From contig NZ_AP018920.1 in NCBI RefSeq assembly GCF_003945385.1, positions 2,232,001 to 2,296,000 of the forward strand: a DNA stretch of 64,000 nucleotides, in the 5' to 3' direction. Below, piece by piece: positions 25,247 to 33,990 of the stretch; the first letter of the stretch is position 1, and each line of letters begins with the position of its first letter. Made by a program: the position numbers and the translations under genes. The notes beneath the pieces are model-generated. The model did not search any database and was not told the origin of the DNA. It saw nothing but the letters and a program-made list of their open reading frames with translations. This DNA comes from Pseudonocardia autotrophica. Lineage in GTDB: Bacteria > Actinomycetota > Actinomycetes > Mycobacteriales > Pseudonocardiaceae.

Positions 25247-25959
25247 GTGCCAGTGCTCCCCGCAGGTCAGGCGGCGCCCGGGCGAACACCGCGCGCCGCG
25301 AGCTCGTGGAGAACGAGATCTACGAGCACGCCACCCGGTTGTTCGCCGAGCGCGGGTTCGCAGGCACCAGCCTGCAGGACATCGCTGACGCACTCGGGAT
25401 CACCCGGCCCGCGCTGTACTACTACGTCCGCAGCAAGGACGAGCTGCTCGCCAAGCTGGTCACCGAGGTCACCGAGGGTCCGCTGGCCGACATCGCGGAG
25501 GTCGTCGAGCGCCCGGGCACCGATCCGGTGCAGAAGTTGCGCGGGATGGTGTCGGTGCTGGTGGCGCGCCAGACCCGGCAGCCCGAACGGTTCCGGCTGC
25601 TGATCCGCTCGGAGGCGGAGCTGCCCGAGGAGCTCACCGAGGCCTACACGGCGAGCCGGCGCGCCGTGCTCGCCGCGGTCTCCGGGGTGGTCGACGAGGG
25701 CGTGCGGGCCGGCCGGTTCCGCCCGGTCGATCCGCGGCTCGCCGCGCTGGGCGTGCTGGGCATGTGCAACTGGGTGGCCTGGTGGTTCCACCCGGGTGGC
25801 CGCGACGATCCGGCGGCGGTCGCCGAGGGGCTGGCTGACATGGCGGTCGGCGCGCTGCAACGGGCCGACGACCGGGTCCCGGACGGTGACGGCCCGGCAG
25901 CGGCGCTGAAGTTGCTCCGGCAGGACCTCGACCACCTGGAACGACTCCTCGACGGCTGA
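25243..25959 (+). CDS. TetR-family transcriptional regulator
   Basis: 238 residues. The helix-turn-helix is at residues ~43-64 (TSLQDIADALGITRPALYYY, then VRSKDELL), followed by a helical ligand domain. Translated with the isomerase gene (ATGA overlap) and lying directly in front of a second promoter with a palindrome (25972-25987), it probably represses the cluster and is released by a pathway intermediate such as an aryl-CoA. Confidence 0.92.
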   Translation: MSASAPRRSGGARANTARRELVENEIYEHATRLFAERGFAGTSLQDIADALGITRPALYYYVRSKDELLAKLVTEVTEGPLADIAEVVERPGTDPVQKLRGMVSVLVARQTRQPERFRLLIRSEAELPEELTEAYTASRRAVLAAVSGVVDEGVRAGRFRPVDPRLAALGVLGMCNWVAWWFHPGGRDDPAAVAEGLADMAVGALQRADDRVPDGDGPAAALKLLRQDLDHLERLLDG

Positions 25960-25971
25960 GTTCATCTACCT

Positions 25972-26011
25972 CGTCAAACTGTTGACGCAGTCGTTGACGC
26001 CTGCGTAGCCT
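25972..26011 (+). promoter_or_regulatory. Operator-overlapped promoter of the VOC enzyme operon
   Basis: CGTCAA (25972-25977) and TTGACG (25982-25987) form a 4-base-centred palindrome. The right arm is also the -35 box; an 18-base spacer leads to -10 TAGCCT (26006-26011). A second TTGACG (25994-25999) repeats 12 bases on. The ribosome site GGAGG lies at 26039-26043, before the ATG at 26050. A repressor on the palindrome would block the -35. Confidence 0.65.
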
Positions 26012-26049
26012 CGATGTGAGAGGCGAACGCAGCACGACGGAGGTAGGAC

Positions 26050-26682
26050 ATGACCGAGCTGGACCATCGGGTGCGGGGCGTCGACCACGTCGCGTTCCCG
26101 ACCTTCGATCCGGCAGCGACGGTGCGCTTCTACCGGGACGTCCTCGGTTTCCCGGTGGTGCACTCGATCTGCGCGGCGGGCTGGGGTCCCGAACAGCATC
26201 CGGACTTCATCCACTTCTTCTTCGACATCGGCAACGACGACCGGATCGCGTTCTTCTACTACTTCGGCACCGATCCGTCGGTCGGCGGCGCGGCGGGTGC
26301 GAAGGGCGACGTCTACGCCCGCTTCGGCGCCGAGGTCCCGGAGTTCTTCGTGCGCTCCCGGCACCTGGCCATCCACGTCGAGAACGAGGCCGATCTGCTG
26401 GAGTACCGGCGCCGGCTCGACGACAGCGAGTGGCCGGTGCAGATGCAGATCCAGCACGAGACCATCGAGTCGATCTACACCCACGACCCCAACGGCTACT
26501 TCTTCGAGATCACCCGGGCGATGCGGCCGGTCACGCCGCAGGAGGACCTGGACGCGAACCTGACCATCGACGCGCTGCTCGACGTCGTCGACGCCCCGGA
26601 GCCGAGCTTCGGCAAGCTGATGGCGCGCAAGGCCGAGCTGATCGTCGAGCGGGCCGCGGACTGGGAGGCTGCGCCGCGATGA
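26050..26682 (+). CDS. VOC-fold metalloenzyme (extradiol dioxygenase/glyoxalase family)
   Basis: 210 residues; two beta-alpha-beta-beta-beta units of the vicinal oxygen chelate fold. Likely metal ligands: His in GVDHVAFPTF, His in RSRHLAIHVE and Glu in GYFFEITRAM. The N-terminal module contains the typical FYRDVLGFPVV. A C-terminal ~45-residue helical tail is extra. In this context, a ring-opening or isomerising step on the hydroxylated aromatic intermediate is plausible. Overlaps the next gene by four bases. Confidence 0.8.
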   Translation: MTELDHRVRGVDHVAFPTFDPAATVRFYRDVLGFPVVHSICAAGWGPEQHPDFIHFFFDIGNDDRIAFFYYFGTDPSVGGAAGAKGDVYARFGAEVPEFFVRSRHLAIHVENEADLLEYRRRLDDSEWPVQMQIQHETIESIYTHDPNGYFFEITRAMRPVTPQEDLDANLTIDALLDVVDAPEPSFGKLMARKAELIVERAADWEAAPR

Positions 26683-26927
26683 CCGTCCTCTACGTGCTCG
26701 ACGTTCCGGAGAACACCGCGGTGGCGAAGGTTGCCGCAGCCGATCCGGAGGTCACCGTCGACCGGATCGGACCGTATTTCGAGCTCCGGTCCGAGCGGGA
26801 CATCGTGATCGACCGCCGGGCCACCGGGTGCCGGCACGCCGTCTGGTACTCCTGCATCGCCGGGGTGCCGGCGGACAGCCGGGTCGTCCAGCACGACAAG
26901 GACGCGCTGCGGGTGACACCGGCATGA
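26679..26927 (+). CDS. Small protein of unknown function (82 aa)
   Basis: Not recognised. It begins MTVLYVLDVPENTAVAKVA and contains two Cys (CRHAVWYSCIAG) in its second half. No signal, membrane helix or known motif. Stop-start overlaps (ATGA) with both the VOC enzyme and the hydrolase show that it is a genuine co-translated gene of this operon. It could be a small subunit or chaperone of a neighbouring enzyme. Confidence 0.75.
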   Translation: MTVLYVLDVPENTAVAKVAAADPEVTVDRIGPYFELRSERDIVIDRRATGCRHAVWYSCIAGVPADSRVVQHDKDALRVTPA

Positions 26928-28156
26928 CCGGCAGCACCCGGCTCGGCGCCGGCCGGTACCTGGAACCCGGCTGCCGCCCGGAGCGCACCGTCAGCACCGT
27001 GCACGAGCTGACCACGCACGACGGCGCGACCGTCCGCGGGGTGCTGGCCACGGTGCCCGGCGCGCGCACCGTGCTGTGCCTGATGCACCCCCGCCAGGAC
27101 CTCACGCACCATCCGCTGGTCCCGCTGCTGTTGCAGGCCCGGGTCGCGGTGTGGACCCAGCAGACCCGTTCGGTCAACAACGACCTCACCCTGGTGCACG
27201 AGCAGGCTCTGCTCGACGTCGCCGCGGGCACGGTGTTCCTGCGCGAGCGCGGGTTCGACGCGGTCGTGACGCTCGGGCACTCCGGCGGCGGCACGCTGTA
27301 CGCCTTCTACCACGAGCAGGCGGGCCTGGCGCCGGACCGGCGGATCGCCACCACCCCCGGCGGACGCCCGGTCGACCTGGCCGGGGCGCCGATGCCGGTC
27401 CCGGACGCCGCGGTCTTCCTCGCACCGCATCCCGGGCAGGGCGCCCTGCTGCTGGGCTGCATCGATCCCTCGGTCGCCGACGAGTCCGATCCGCTCTCGG
27501 TGGTGCCCGAGCTCGATCCCTACGACCCGGCCAACGGGTTCGCCGAACCGCCGGCGAGCTCGTCGTACGACCCGGAGTTCCTGGCCCGCTATCGCGCCGC
27601 GCAACGTGACCGGGTCACCCGGATCGACGCCGTGGCCCGCGCGCACCTGGCCCGCACCGGCGAGGCGCGCAGCGCGTTCCGGCGTACCGGTTCGGCGATC
27701 GACCGGCGCCGCTCGCTCGCGCCGAAGGTGATCACCGTGTTCCGGACCGACGCCGATCCGCGCACCGTCGATCTGTCGCTCGACCCGAGCGACCGGCCGT
27801 ACGGCTCGCTGTTCGGCCGCCGGCCGGATCTGATCAACTACGGCCAGGTCGGCTTCGGCAGGCTCACCACGCCCGAGGCGTGGCTGTCGACGTGGTCCGG
27901 GCTGAGCTCGAACGCCGACTTCGTCCGGTGCGCCCCGGGGGTGGTGGCACCCACGCTGTTCGTCGAGCTCACCGGGGACCAGGCCGCGTTCCCGGCGGAC
28001 TCGCGCCGGATGGCCGGTGCACTGGGTGCCGCCGACCGGACCGTCACCGCCGTGCGGGGTCTGCACTTCGGTGGCGCCGTGGCCGAGGGCGAGCCCACCG
28101 GCAACGAGCTGGCCGCGGGCCGGATCGTCGACTGGCTGGCGGAGCGGTTCGGCTGA
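26924..28156 (+). CDS. Alpha/beta hydrolase
   Basis: 410 residues. The nucleophile elbow is TLGHSGGGTL (Gly-His-Ser-Gly-Gly, residue ~120), the family's N-terminal strand is RTVLCLMHPRQDLTHHP, and a C-terminal VRGLHFGGAVAEGEPTGNE supplies the probable catalytic His. The sequence between is longer than in a minimal hydrolase, indicating a lid. Last gene of the operon; probably cleaves a thioester or a ring-fission product. The convergent response-regulator gene follows after 19 bases. Confidence 0.8.
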   Translation: MTGSTRLGAGRYLEPGCRPERTVSTVHELTTHDGATVRGVLATVPGARTVLCLMHPRQDLTHHPLVPLLLQARVAVWTQQTRSVNNDLTLVHEQALLDVAAGTVFLRERGFDAVVTLGHSGGGTLYAFYHEQAGLAPDRRIATTPGGRPVDLAGAPMPVPDAAVFLAPHPGQGALLLGCIDPSVADESDPLSVVPELDPYDPANGFAEPPASSSYDPEFLARYRAAQRDRVTRIDAVARAHLARTGEARSAFRRTGSAIDRRRSLAPKVITVFRTDADPRTVDLSLDPSDRPYGSLFGRRPDLINYGQVGFGRLTTPEAWLSTWSGLSSNADFVRCAPGVVAPTLFVELTGDQAAFPADSRRMAGALGAADRTVTAVRGLHFGGAVAEGEPTGNELAAGRIVDWLAERFG

Positions 28157-28175
28157 CCGAGCTGCGCCGCACGCC

Positions 28176-28829
28176 TCAGATCAGCTGCATCTGCTGGGCG
28201 AACACGACGGCCTGCACGCGGGTGTGCGCGTTCAGCTTGGTCATCAGCGACTGGGTGTAGGTGCGGATGGTGTTGAGGCTGAGCTCCAGCTCGGCGGCGA
28301 TGTCCCTGGTGGTGGTCCCGGCCGCCATCAGGCGCAGCACCTCCAGCTCGCGCGGGCGCAGCGGGGGGACGGTCCGGCCGTCCGGAGCGAGGATCCCGCT
28401 CGCCGTCTCCAGTGCGCGGGCGATCCCGGGATCGATCACCATCCGGCCGCGGGCGACGTCGTGCAGGGCCGCGGTCAGGTCCAGGTCGAGGGTGCCCTTG
28501 AGGAGGACTCCCGCCGCACCGGACTCCAGGCAGCGGCGGAGGTTGTCGGTGTCGCCGAACGCGGTGAGGACGACGACCTTCGCACCGGGCACCTGGTCGC
28601 CGAGCCCGCGGCACACGTCGGCGCCGTTCATGTCGCCGAGCCGGACGTCGAGCAGCACCAGCTCGGGCCGCAGCCGCCGGGCGACCGCCAGGGTCTCGGC
28701 CCCCGAGTGACAGGCGGCCACGACGTCGAACTCGTCCCCGGCGAGGACCCGCTCGATCCCGTGGGCGACGAGGGGATGGTCGTCGGCGATCAGCACCGAC
28801 CGGCGGTGGATGCCGGCGCCGGGGCTCAC
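28176..28829 (-). CDS. NarL/LuxR-type response regulator
   Basis: 217 residues from a GTG overlapping the kinase stop. Receiver domain: acidic pair in VLIADDHPLV, phospho-acceptor Asp in LVLLDVRLGD, conserved Thr/Ser in VVLTAFG and Lys in VLLKGTL. C-terminal LuxR helix-turn-helix: LRPRELEVLRLMAAGTTTRD through LNTIRTYTQSLMTKL. Partner of the GAF kinase coded immediately upstream. Target genes may include the adjacent cupin or the divergent molybdoenzyme; this is inference. Confidence 0.92.
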   Translation of the reverse strand: MSPGAGIHRRSVLIADDHPLVAHGIERVLAGDEFDVVAACHSGAETLAVARRLRPELVLLDVRLGDMNGADVCRGLGDQVPGAKVVVLTAFGDTDNLRRCLESGAAGVLLKGTLDLDLTAALHDVARGRMVIDPGIARALETASGILAPDGRTVPPLRPRELEVLRLMAAGTTTRDIAAELELSLNTIRTYTQSLMTKLNAHTRVQAVVFAQQMQLI

Positions 28830-29962
28830 GCCGGCTCCACGAGCGGCAGTGACACCCGCAGGCTGGTACCGCCGTCGTCGTTGCGGTCCATCCGCAGCGC
28901 CCCGCCGGCGCCGGCGGCCCGTTGCAGGAGGCCGGGGATCCCGAGTCCGGGTGAGCGGCCCGGTAGCGGGTTGAGGGCGAAGCCCTCGGGCAGGCCCTTG
29001 CCGTCGTCCGAGAGCGCGAGCGTGACCTGGTGCGACTGGTACACCAGCGAGATCAGGACCGCTCCCGCCCCGGCGTGCTTCTCGACGTTGTGCAGTCCCT
29101 CCCGCAGCACCGAGACCAGCACGGCCTCCCGCTCGGCGCCCGCGTGCGACGGGCTTCCGAGGGTGACGACCTCGGCGGCGATACCGGTGCGCGCGGCGAA
29201 GGCCGCGGCGTCCCGGCGCAGCGTGACGGGCAGGGCGTCGACGGCCGGGAGCAGGCTGTGCATGGCCTCCCGCAGGTGGCTCGACGCCTGCGCGGCGGTG
29301 CTCTCGATGTGCCGGGCCGCACCCGCTGCGCCATCCGGGTCGGTCCAGGCGCAGAGCTGGATCTCCTTGGCCGACATCGAGATCTGGAAGAGCAGCTGGC
29401 CGGCGGTGTCGTGCAGCTGCTGGGCGATCCGCTGCCGCTCCTCCTCCACCGCGAGCCGGCCCGCCCGGTCGGCCCGCAGCGCGGTGACCAGCAACGGGGC
29501 CAGCGATGCGCCGAACTCGGTCATCAGCAGTGTCGTGCGCGGCGCGATCCGGCGCCCCCGGGCCCCGGCGAACAGCACGCCGAGGACGCTGTCGCCGAAG
29601 GTCAGCGGGACGGCGGCGAGCCCACGGATCCCGGCCGCGGCGAGTGCGGTGACGAGATCGTCCGGTGGTTCGGTGCCGCAGTCACCGGTGGTCACCGGCA
29701 TCGACCGGGCCAGTGCCCGCCAGCCCAGCCCGGTGCCGGTGGGGAGCCGGACGTCGGGCAGTGCGGCCCCCTCCACCGAACGCAGCACCAGGGTGCCGGT
29801 GCCGTCGTCGAGCGCGATCGCGGTCACGTCGGCGTCCACCAGCTCGAACATCCGCCGGCAGGCCCTGGTGACCAGGGTCGGCCCGTTCGCCAGGCCGGAG
29901 AGCCCCCTGGTCGCCAGTACCAGCCTGCGGACGTCCTCGATGGACTTGACCGTGTAGCACAC
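28826..29962 (-). CDS. GAF-domain sensor histidine kinase (HisKA_3)
   Basis: 378 residues, no membrane helix. Residues ~25-165 are a GAF-type sensor (LVDADVTAIALDD, GIRGLAAVPLTFGDSVLGVLFAG). The dimerisation/phosphorylation helix carries the acceptor His in RQRIAQQLHDTAGQLL, and the ATPase domain has an N box LREGLHNVEKHAGA and a G box SPGLGIPGLLQR. A soluble sensor of this type usually reads a small ligand, redox or oxygen state. Starts with GTG; coupled to its response regulator by overlap. Confidence 0.9.
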   Translation of the reverse strand: MCYTVKSIEDVRRLVLATRGLSGLANGPTLVTRACRRMFELVDADVTAIALDDGTGTLVLRSVEGAALPDVRLPTGTGLGWRALARSMPVTTGDCGTEPPDDLVTALAAAGIRGLAAVPLTFGDSVLGVLFAGARGRRIAPRTTLLMTEFGASLAPLLVTALRADRAGRLAVEEERQRIAQQLHDTAGQLLFQISMSAKEIQLCAWTDPDGAAGAARHIESTAAQASSHLREAMHSLLPAVDALPVTLRRDAAAFAARTGIAAEVVTLGSPSHAGAEREAVLVSVLREGLHNVEKHAGAGAVLISLVYQSHQVTLALSDDGKGLPEGFALNPLPGRSPGLGIPGLLQRAAGAGGALRMDRNDDGGTSLRVSLPLVEPA

Positions 29963-29971
29963 GACGGGTTC

Positions 29972-30325
29972 TCAGCCGCTGATCACGAACAGCTTCCGGA
30001 AGGGCTCGGTCACCGTCCACGTCGACTTCGTGCCCTTGGTGAAGGAAGCGATGTCGCCGGGCTTGAGCACCACCTGCTCACCGCTGTCGACCAGATCGAT
30101 CACCAGCTCGCCGTCGAGCGCATGGATGGTCTCGTCGGCGGTGAAGGGATAGGGGAAGCTCTGCGGCTCGGACCGCCACAGCCCGACGTGCAGCGTGGCG
30201 CCCTCGGCACCCTCGGTGCGGATCCAGTGCACCTCGCCGATCGCCTCCCCGCCGACCACGAAGGGCTCCCAGTCCTGTGCGGTCGCGGTGGAGCGGGTGT
30301 ACTCGTCGGTCCGGATCGGAGTCAT
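29972..30325 (-). CDS. Cupin-domain protein
   Basis: 117 residues, a single small cupin barrel (ATLHVGLWRSEP, FTADETIHALDGELVIDL, LKPGDIASFTKGTKSTWTV). The metal-binding His set of enzymatic cupins is incomplete, as in the DUF861/EutQ-like cupins that bind small molecules. Coded just upstream of the kinase pair on the same strand (9-base gap), so probably part of that operon. Confidence 0.8.
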   Translation of the reverse strand: MTPIRTDEYTRSTATAQDWEPFVVGGEAIGEVHWIRTEGAEGATLHVGLWRSEPQSFPYPFTADETIHALDGELVIDLVDSGEQVVLKPGDIASFTKGTKSTWTVTEPFRKLFVISG

Positions 30326-30633
30326 GATCCCGATGCCTCATTTCTGTGCTGAGCGGAAAGTGTGCATTGCGGCAGGGTTCGACGTTATCCCGGATCCGAG
30401 CGAGCGGACAGCTGCAAATGCCGATACTCGACGCCGATGCGGCTCCGAACTGCATGGTTTACGGCCATGAAACGCATGTGATCCGCCCGGTTATTCGTCG
30501 GTATCTGCAGTTGCGGATAGTTCGACCGGGCCGCCGACGGCAATTTACAGGGCGTTACAGATGCGCAATGGTGCAGTCATGGGCCGCTGCGTGACTTGAG
30601 TTCCCGAGGAATCCCTGACGCGGAGGTCCCACC
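30326..30633. other. 308-bp divergent regulatory region
   Basis: Separates the cupin/two-component operon (-) from the molybdoenzyme gene (+). It is clearly richer in A/T than its surroundings and carries no convincing gene. A 5-bp inverted repeat CATGG-N7-CCATG lies at about 30453-30469. The + strand gene's ribosome site is in GACGCGGAGGTC just before 30634. Neither promoter can be placed with confidence. Confidence 0.5.
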
Positions 30634-32808
30634 ATGACGCTCGCCCCGGAATCCGGCACCACACGAACCGACGAGACCGTCGTCCGCGGGGCGTGCCCGC
30701 ACGACTGCCCCGACACCTGCGCGATGTTCTTCCACGTCGAGGACGGCCGGCTCGTCGACGTGAAGGGCGATCCCGACCACCCGATGACCCGCGGCGGGCT
30801 GTGCGTGAAGCTCAAGAACTTCCCGGAGCACCACTACCAGTCCGACCGGCTGCTGCACCCGATGCGCCGGGTCGGGCCGAAGGGCGCGGGGGAGTTCGAA
30901 CGGATCACCTGGGACGAGGCGCTGGCCGAGATCCGGGACCGGTGGACCGAGATCATCGCCGGATACGGCAGCCAGGCGATCATGCCGCACGCCTATCTGG
31001 GACACCAGGGTGTGATCAACGGCCTGACATCGGGCGACGCGTTCTTCAACCGGCTCGGGTCGAGCGTCGCGGAGAAGACCTACTGCGAGTCCGGATCGTC
31101 GACCGCCTGGCACATGACGGTCGGCGGAACCGGTGGCCTGGACGTCGAGTCGATGGCGCACTCGCGCTACATCATCGTCTGGGGCATGAACATGACCAGC
31201 ACGAACCTGCACGGCTGGCCGTTCCTGCTCCAGGCCCGCAAGAACCACGGGGCGAAGATCGTGGTGATCGACCCGGTGCGGACCCGCACCGCCCGGCAGG
31301 CCGACTGGCACATCCCGATCCGGCCGGGCACCGACGGTGCGCTGGCGATGGGGATGATCCACGAGATCGTCGCGCAGGGCCTGGTGGACACCGACTACGT
31401 CGAGCGCTACACCGTCGGCTTCGCCGAGCTCGCCGAGCGGGCCGCGCAGTACCCGCCCGAGCGGGTCGAGGAGATCACCGGGATCCCCGCCGACGACGTC
31501 CGCACGCTGGCCCGCGAGTACGCCACCGCCCAGCCGGCCGCGATCCGGCAGGGCGTCGCGATCGAGCGCAGCCGCGGCGGCGGCCAGGCGATCCGCGCGA
31601 TCACCTGCCTGCCGGCCCTGGTCGGGGCCTGGCGGCACGTCGGCGGCGGCACCATGGAGATGCCGATCTGGGAGTTCCCCACGCGCTTCGACAAGATCTG
31701 CATGCCGGAGTGGATCCCCGAGGGCACCCGGGTGATCAACGAGCTGGACCTCGGCATGGCGCTGACCGGCGAGATGGAGCTCGATCCGCCGATCAAGTCG
31801 CTGTTCGTCTACAACTCCAACCCGGTCTCGCAGGGCCCCGCGCAGGCCAAGACGATGGCGGGTCTCGCCCGCGAGGACCTGTTCACCGTGGTCAGCGACC
31901 ACTTCGTCAACGACACCGCGAAGTTCGCCGATCTCGTGCTGCCGGCGACCATGCAGGCCGAGCAGCTCGACATCATGGTGACCTGGGGACACCTGTACAT
32001 CTCGCTCAACCAGCCGGCGATCGCGCCGCCGGGGGAGTGCGTCCCGAACTCGGAGCTGTTCCGCAGGCTCGCCGCGACGATGGGCTTCACCGACGACTAC
32101 TGGGACCGCACCGACGAGCAGATGCTGCGCGACTTCCACGACTGGGACGCTCCTGCGCTGCAGGGCATCACCTACGACTCGCTGGTCGAGACCGGCTGGG
32201 CGCGGCTGAACGTGGGGCTGCCGCACGAGCGCGCCCCGCACGCCGAGGGAAACTTCCCGACCCCGTCGGGCAAGTGCGAGTTCCGGTCGTCGCTGGCCGA
32301 GGGCGGGAACTTCGTGGTGCCGGTGTGGCGGTCGATGTACGAGGCGTTCCAGCCCGGCGGGTACCTGGATCCGTTGCCGGACTACGTCCCGCCGTTCGAG
32401 TCGGCCGACTCGAACCCGGAGCTGGCGCAGCGGTACCCGTTGTCGATCGTGTCGCCGAAGCCGCACGCCTTCCTCAACAGCCAGTACGCGAACGCCGCGG
32501 ACAAGCAGGACGTGCAGGGTGAGCAGCGGGTGTGGATCCATCCCGACGACGCGGCCGAACGCGACATCGCCACCGGCGATCCGGTGCGGGTGTTCAACGA
32601 CCGCGGGGAGTTCCACGGGCCGGCCGTGGTCGAGGACATCGTGCTCCCCGGCCTCGTGATGGCGAACGTGGGGCACTGGCAGGACAAGGCGTCCGGCAGC
32701 ACGGTCAACACCATCACCCTGGACCGGCACAACGAGCTCGGGAACGCGGGGGTGTACTCCGACAACCTCGTCGAGGTGGTGAAGGCCACCGATCCCGTCG
32801 CGGGATGA
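30634..32808 (+). CDS. Molybdopterin oxidoreductase (DMSO-reductase family)
   Basis: 724 residues. The N-terminal [4Fe-4S] motif is Cys21-x3-Cys25-x3-Cys29 with a fourth Cys57 (GGLCVKL). Cofactor-binding regions follow: KTYCESGSSTAW (Cys151, a possible molybdenum ligand, inferred), IIVWGMNMTSTN, VVIDPVRTRTA, IPIRPGTDGALAMGM, and the C-terminal dinucleotide-binding domain (YPLSIVSPKPHAFLNSQYAN, IHPDDAAERDI). No twin-arginine signal, so the enzyme is cytoplasmic. Substrate unknown; no electron-transfer subunit is adjacent. Overlaps the CBS gene by four bases. Confidence 0.9.
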   Translation: MTLAPESGTTRTDETVVRGACPHDCPDTCAMFFHVEDGRLVDVKGDPDHPMTRGGLCVKLKNFPEHHYQSDRLLHPMRRVGPKGAGEFERITWDEALAEIRDRWTEIIAGYGSQAIMPHAYLGHQGVINGLTSGDAFFNRLGSSVAEKTYCESGSSTAWHMTVGGTGGLDVESMAHSRYIIVWGMNMTSTNLHGWPFLLQARKNHGAKIVVIDPVRTRTARQADWHIPIRPGTDGALAMGMIHEIVAQGLVDTDYVERYTVGFAELAERAAQYPPERVEEITGIPADDVRTLAREYATAQPAAIRQGVAIERSRGGGQAIRAITCLPALVGAWRHVGGGTMEMPIWEFPTRFDKICMPEWIPEGTRVINELDLGMALTGEMELDPPIKSLFVYNSNPVSQGPAQAKTMAGLAREDLFTVVSDHFVNDTAKFADLVLPATMQAEQLDIMVTWGHLYISLNQPAIAPPGECVPNSELFRRLAATMGFTDDYWDRTDEQMLRDFHDWDAPALQGITYDSLVETGWARLNVGLPHERAPHAEGNFPTPSGKCEFRSSLAEGGNFVVPVWRSMYEAFQPGGYLDPLPDYVPPFESADSNPELAQRYPLSIVSPKPHAFLNSQYANAADKQDVQGEQRVWIHPDDAAERDIATGDPVRVFNDRGEFHGPAVVEDIVLPGLVMANVGHWQDKASGSTVNTITLDRHNELGNAGVYSDNLVEVVKATDPVAG

Positions 32809-33248
32809 CGCTCGCCGATCCGGTCGCGGTGCACGCGCCGACCGTCGCCGAACGGATGCTGCGGGACCCGAAGGTGTGCCCGCCCGGCACCACGGTCGCC
32901 GCCGCCCGGCGGATGTTCGACGACGAGCACGTGCACGCCCTGCTCGTCGTCGACCGCGGCATCCTGATCGCCGTGCTCGTACGGGCCGACCTGCCGGCGA
33001 CCGCAGCCGGCGGCGGGGCGGTCGCGGCCGGACTCGGCGCGCTGGCGGGGCGCGCCGTCGGCCCGGGCGCGGACCTCGACACCGTGTTCGAACACATGCG
33101 GCGCCACCGGATCCGCAGGCTGGCCGTGGTCGACGACGGTGCGCGGCTGCTCGGCCTGTTGTGCCTCAAGCGATCGGGCCGGGGATTCTGCTCGGCCGAC
33201 GACGTCCGGTCCCGGTCGGCGGCCGGCACCGCCGGACGTCCGCCCTGA
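32805..33248 (+). CDS. CBS-domain protein
   Basis: 147 residues containing a CBS pair: AERMLRDPKVCPPGTTVAAA...HVHALLVVDRGILIAVLVRADL and DTVFEHMRRHRIRRLAVVDDGARLLGLLCLK. Paired CBS motifs bind adenosine nucleotides and report energy state. Translational coupling to the molybdoenzyme (ATGA) suggests it regulates or assists that enzyme. Confidence 0.85.
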   Translation: MTLADPVAVHAPTVAERMLRDPKVCPPGTTVAAARRMFDDEHVHALLVVDRGILIAVLVRADLPATAAGGGAVAAGLGALAGRAVGPGADLDTVFEHMRRHRIRRLAVVDDGARLLGLLCLKRSGRGFCSADDVRSRSAAGTAGRPP

Positions 33249-33274
33249 CGGTGTCCGGCGGCGCCCGGCCGGGG

Positions 33275-33964
33275 TCAGGTACGGGCGCCGCCGTAGGCCG
33301 CCGCGATGTCCGGCGAGTCGGGCCACCAGTGGTAGGCCGGCGACTGCGGCCAGCCCTGCGGCGAGTCCTGCCACTGCTCCTGCCGCCCGTAGGGGAGCAG
33401 ATCGACCAGCGGGAACGTGTAGGAGAGCTGTTCGGTGCCGCGCCCGTCGGTGTGCCAGGTCCGGTAGACCGTGTCCCCGTCGCGCAGGAACACGTTCACC
33501 GCGAACCCACCGCCGGACGGGGCACCGACATCGGCACCGAACGGGCTGTTCGCGGTGGAGTACCAGGTCATCGTGTTCCCGACCCGCTCGGCGTAGCCCA
33601 GCGCCTCGTCGATCGGTCCCTGGGTGACGATCACGAACCGGGCGTCGAGGTTCGCGAGGAACTCCAGCCGGGTGAACTGCGAGGTGAACCCGGTGCAGCC
33701 GCCGCACTGCCACTGCGCGCCCGGATGCCACATGTGGTGGTAGACGACCAGCTGGGTCCGGCCGTCGAAGACGTCGGCGAGCCGGACCGGGCCGTCGGCG
33801 CCGTCGAGGACGTAGCCGGGCATCTGCACCATCGGCAGCCGGCGGCGCTGCGCGGCGATCGCGTCGAGCTCGCGGGTGGCGGCCTTCTCCCGCACCCGCA
33901 GCGCGGCGAGCTCGCGCTGCCACGTCTCGGAGTCGACCACGGGCGGCAGGGCGTTCTCGGGCAT
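33275..33964 (-). CDS. DUF899 thioredoxin-like protein
   Basis: 229 residues from the ATG at 33964, with GAAGGGA upstream; a GTG at 33994 would add ten residues and would couple it to the gene before. The DUF899 features are VVYHHMWHPGAQWQCGGCTGF (a Cys-x2-Cys at the thioredoxin active-site position), FVIVTQGP and FPLVDLLPYGRQEQW. Function of the family is not established; a redox role is inferred from the fold and Cys pair. Confidence 0.85.
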   Translation of the reverse strand: MPENALPPVVDSETWQRELAALRVREKAATRELDAIAAQRRRLPMVQMPGYVLDGADGPVRLADVFDGRTQLVVYHHMWHPGAQWQCGGCTGFTSQFTRLEFLANLDARFVIVTQGPIDEALGYAERVGNTMTWYSTANSPFGADVGAPSGGGFAVNVFLRDGDTVYRTWHTDGRGTEQLSYTFPLVDLLPYGRQEQWQDSPQGWPQSPAYHWWPDSPDIAAAYGGART

Positions 33965-33990
33965 GGTGGGTCCCTTCGGTCGTGGGCTGT

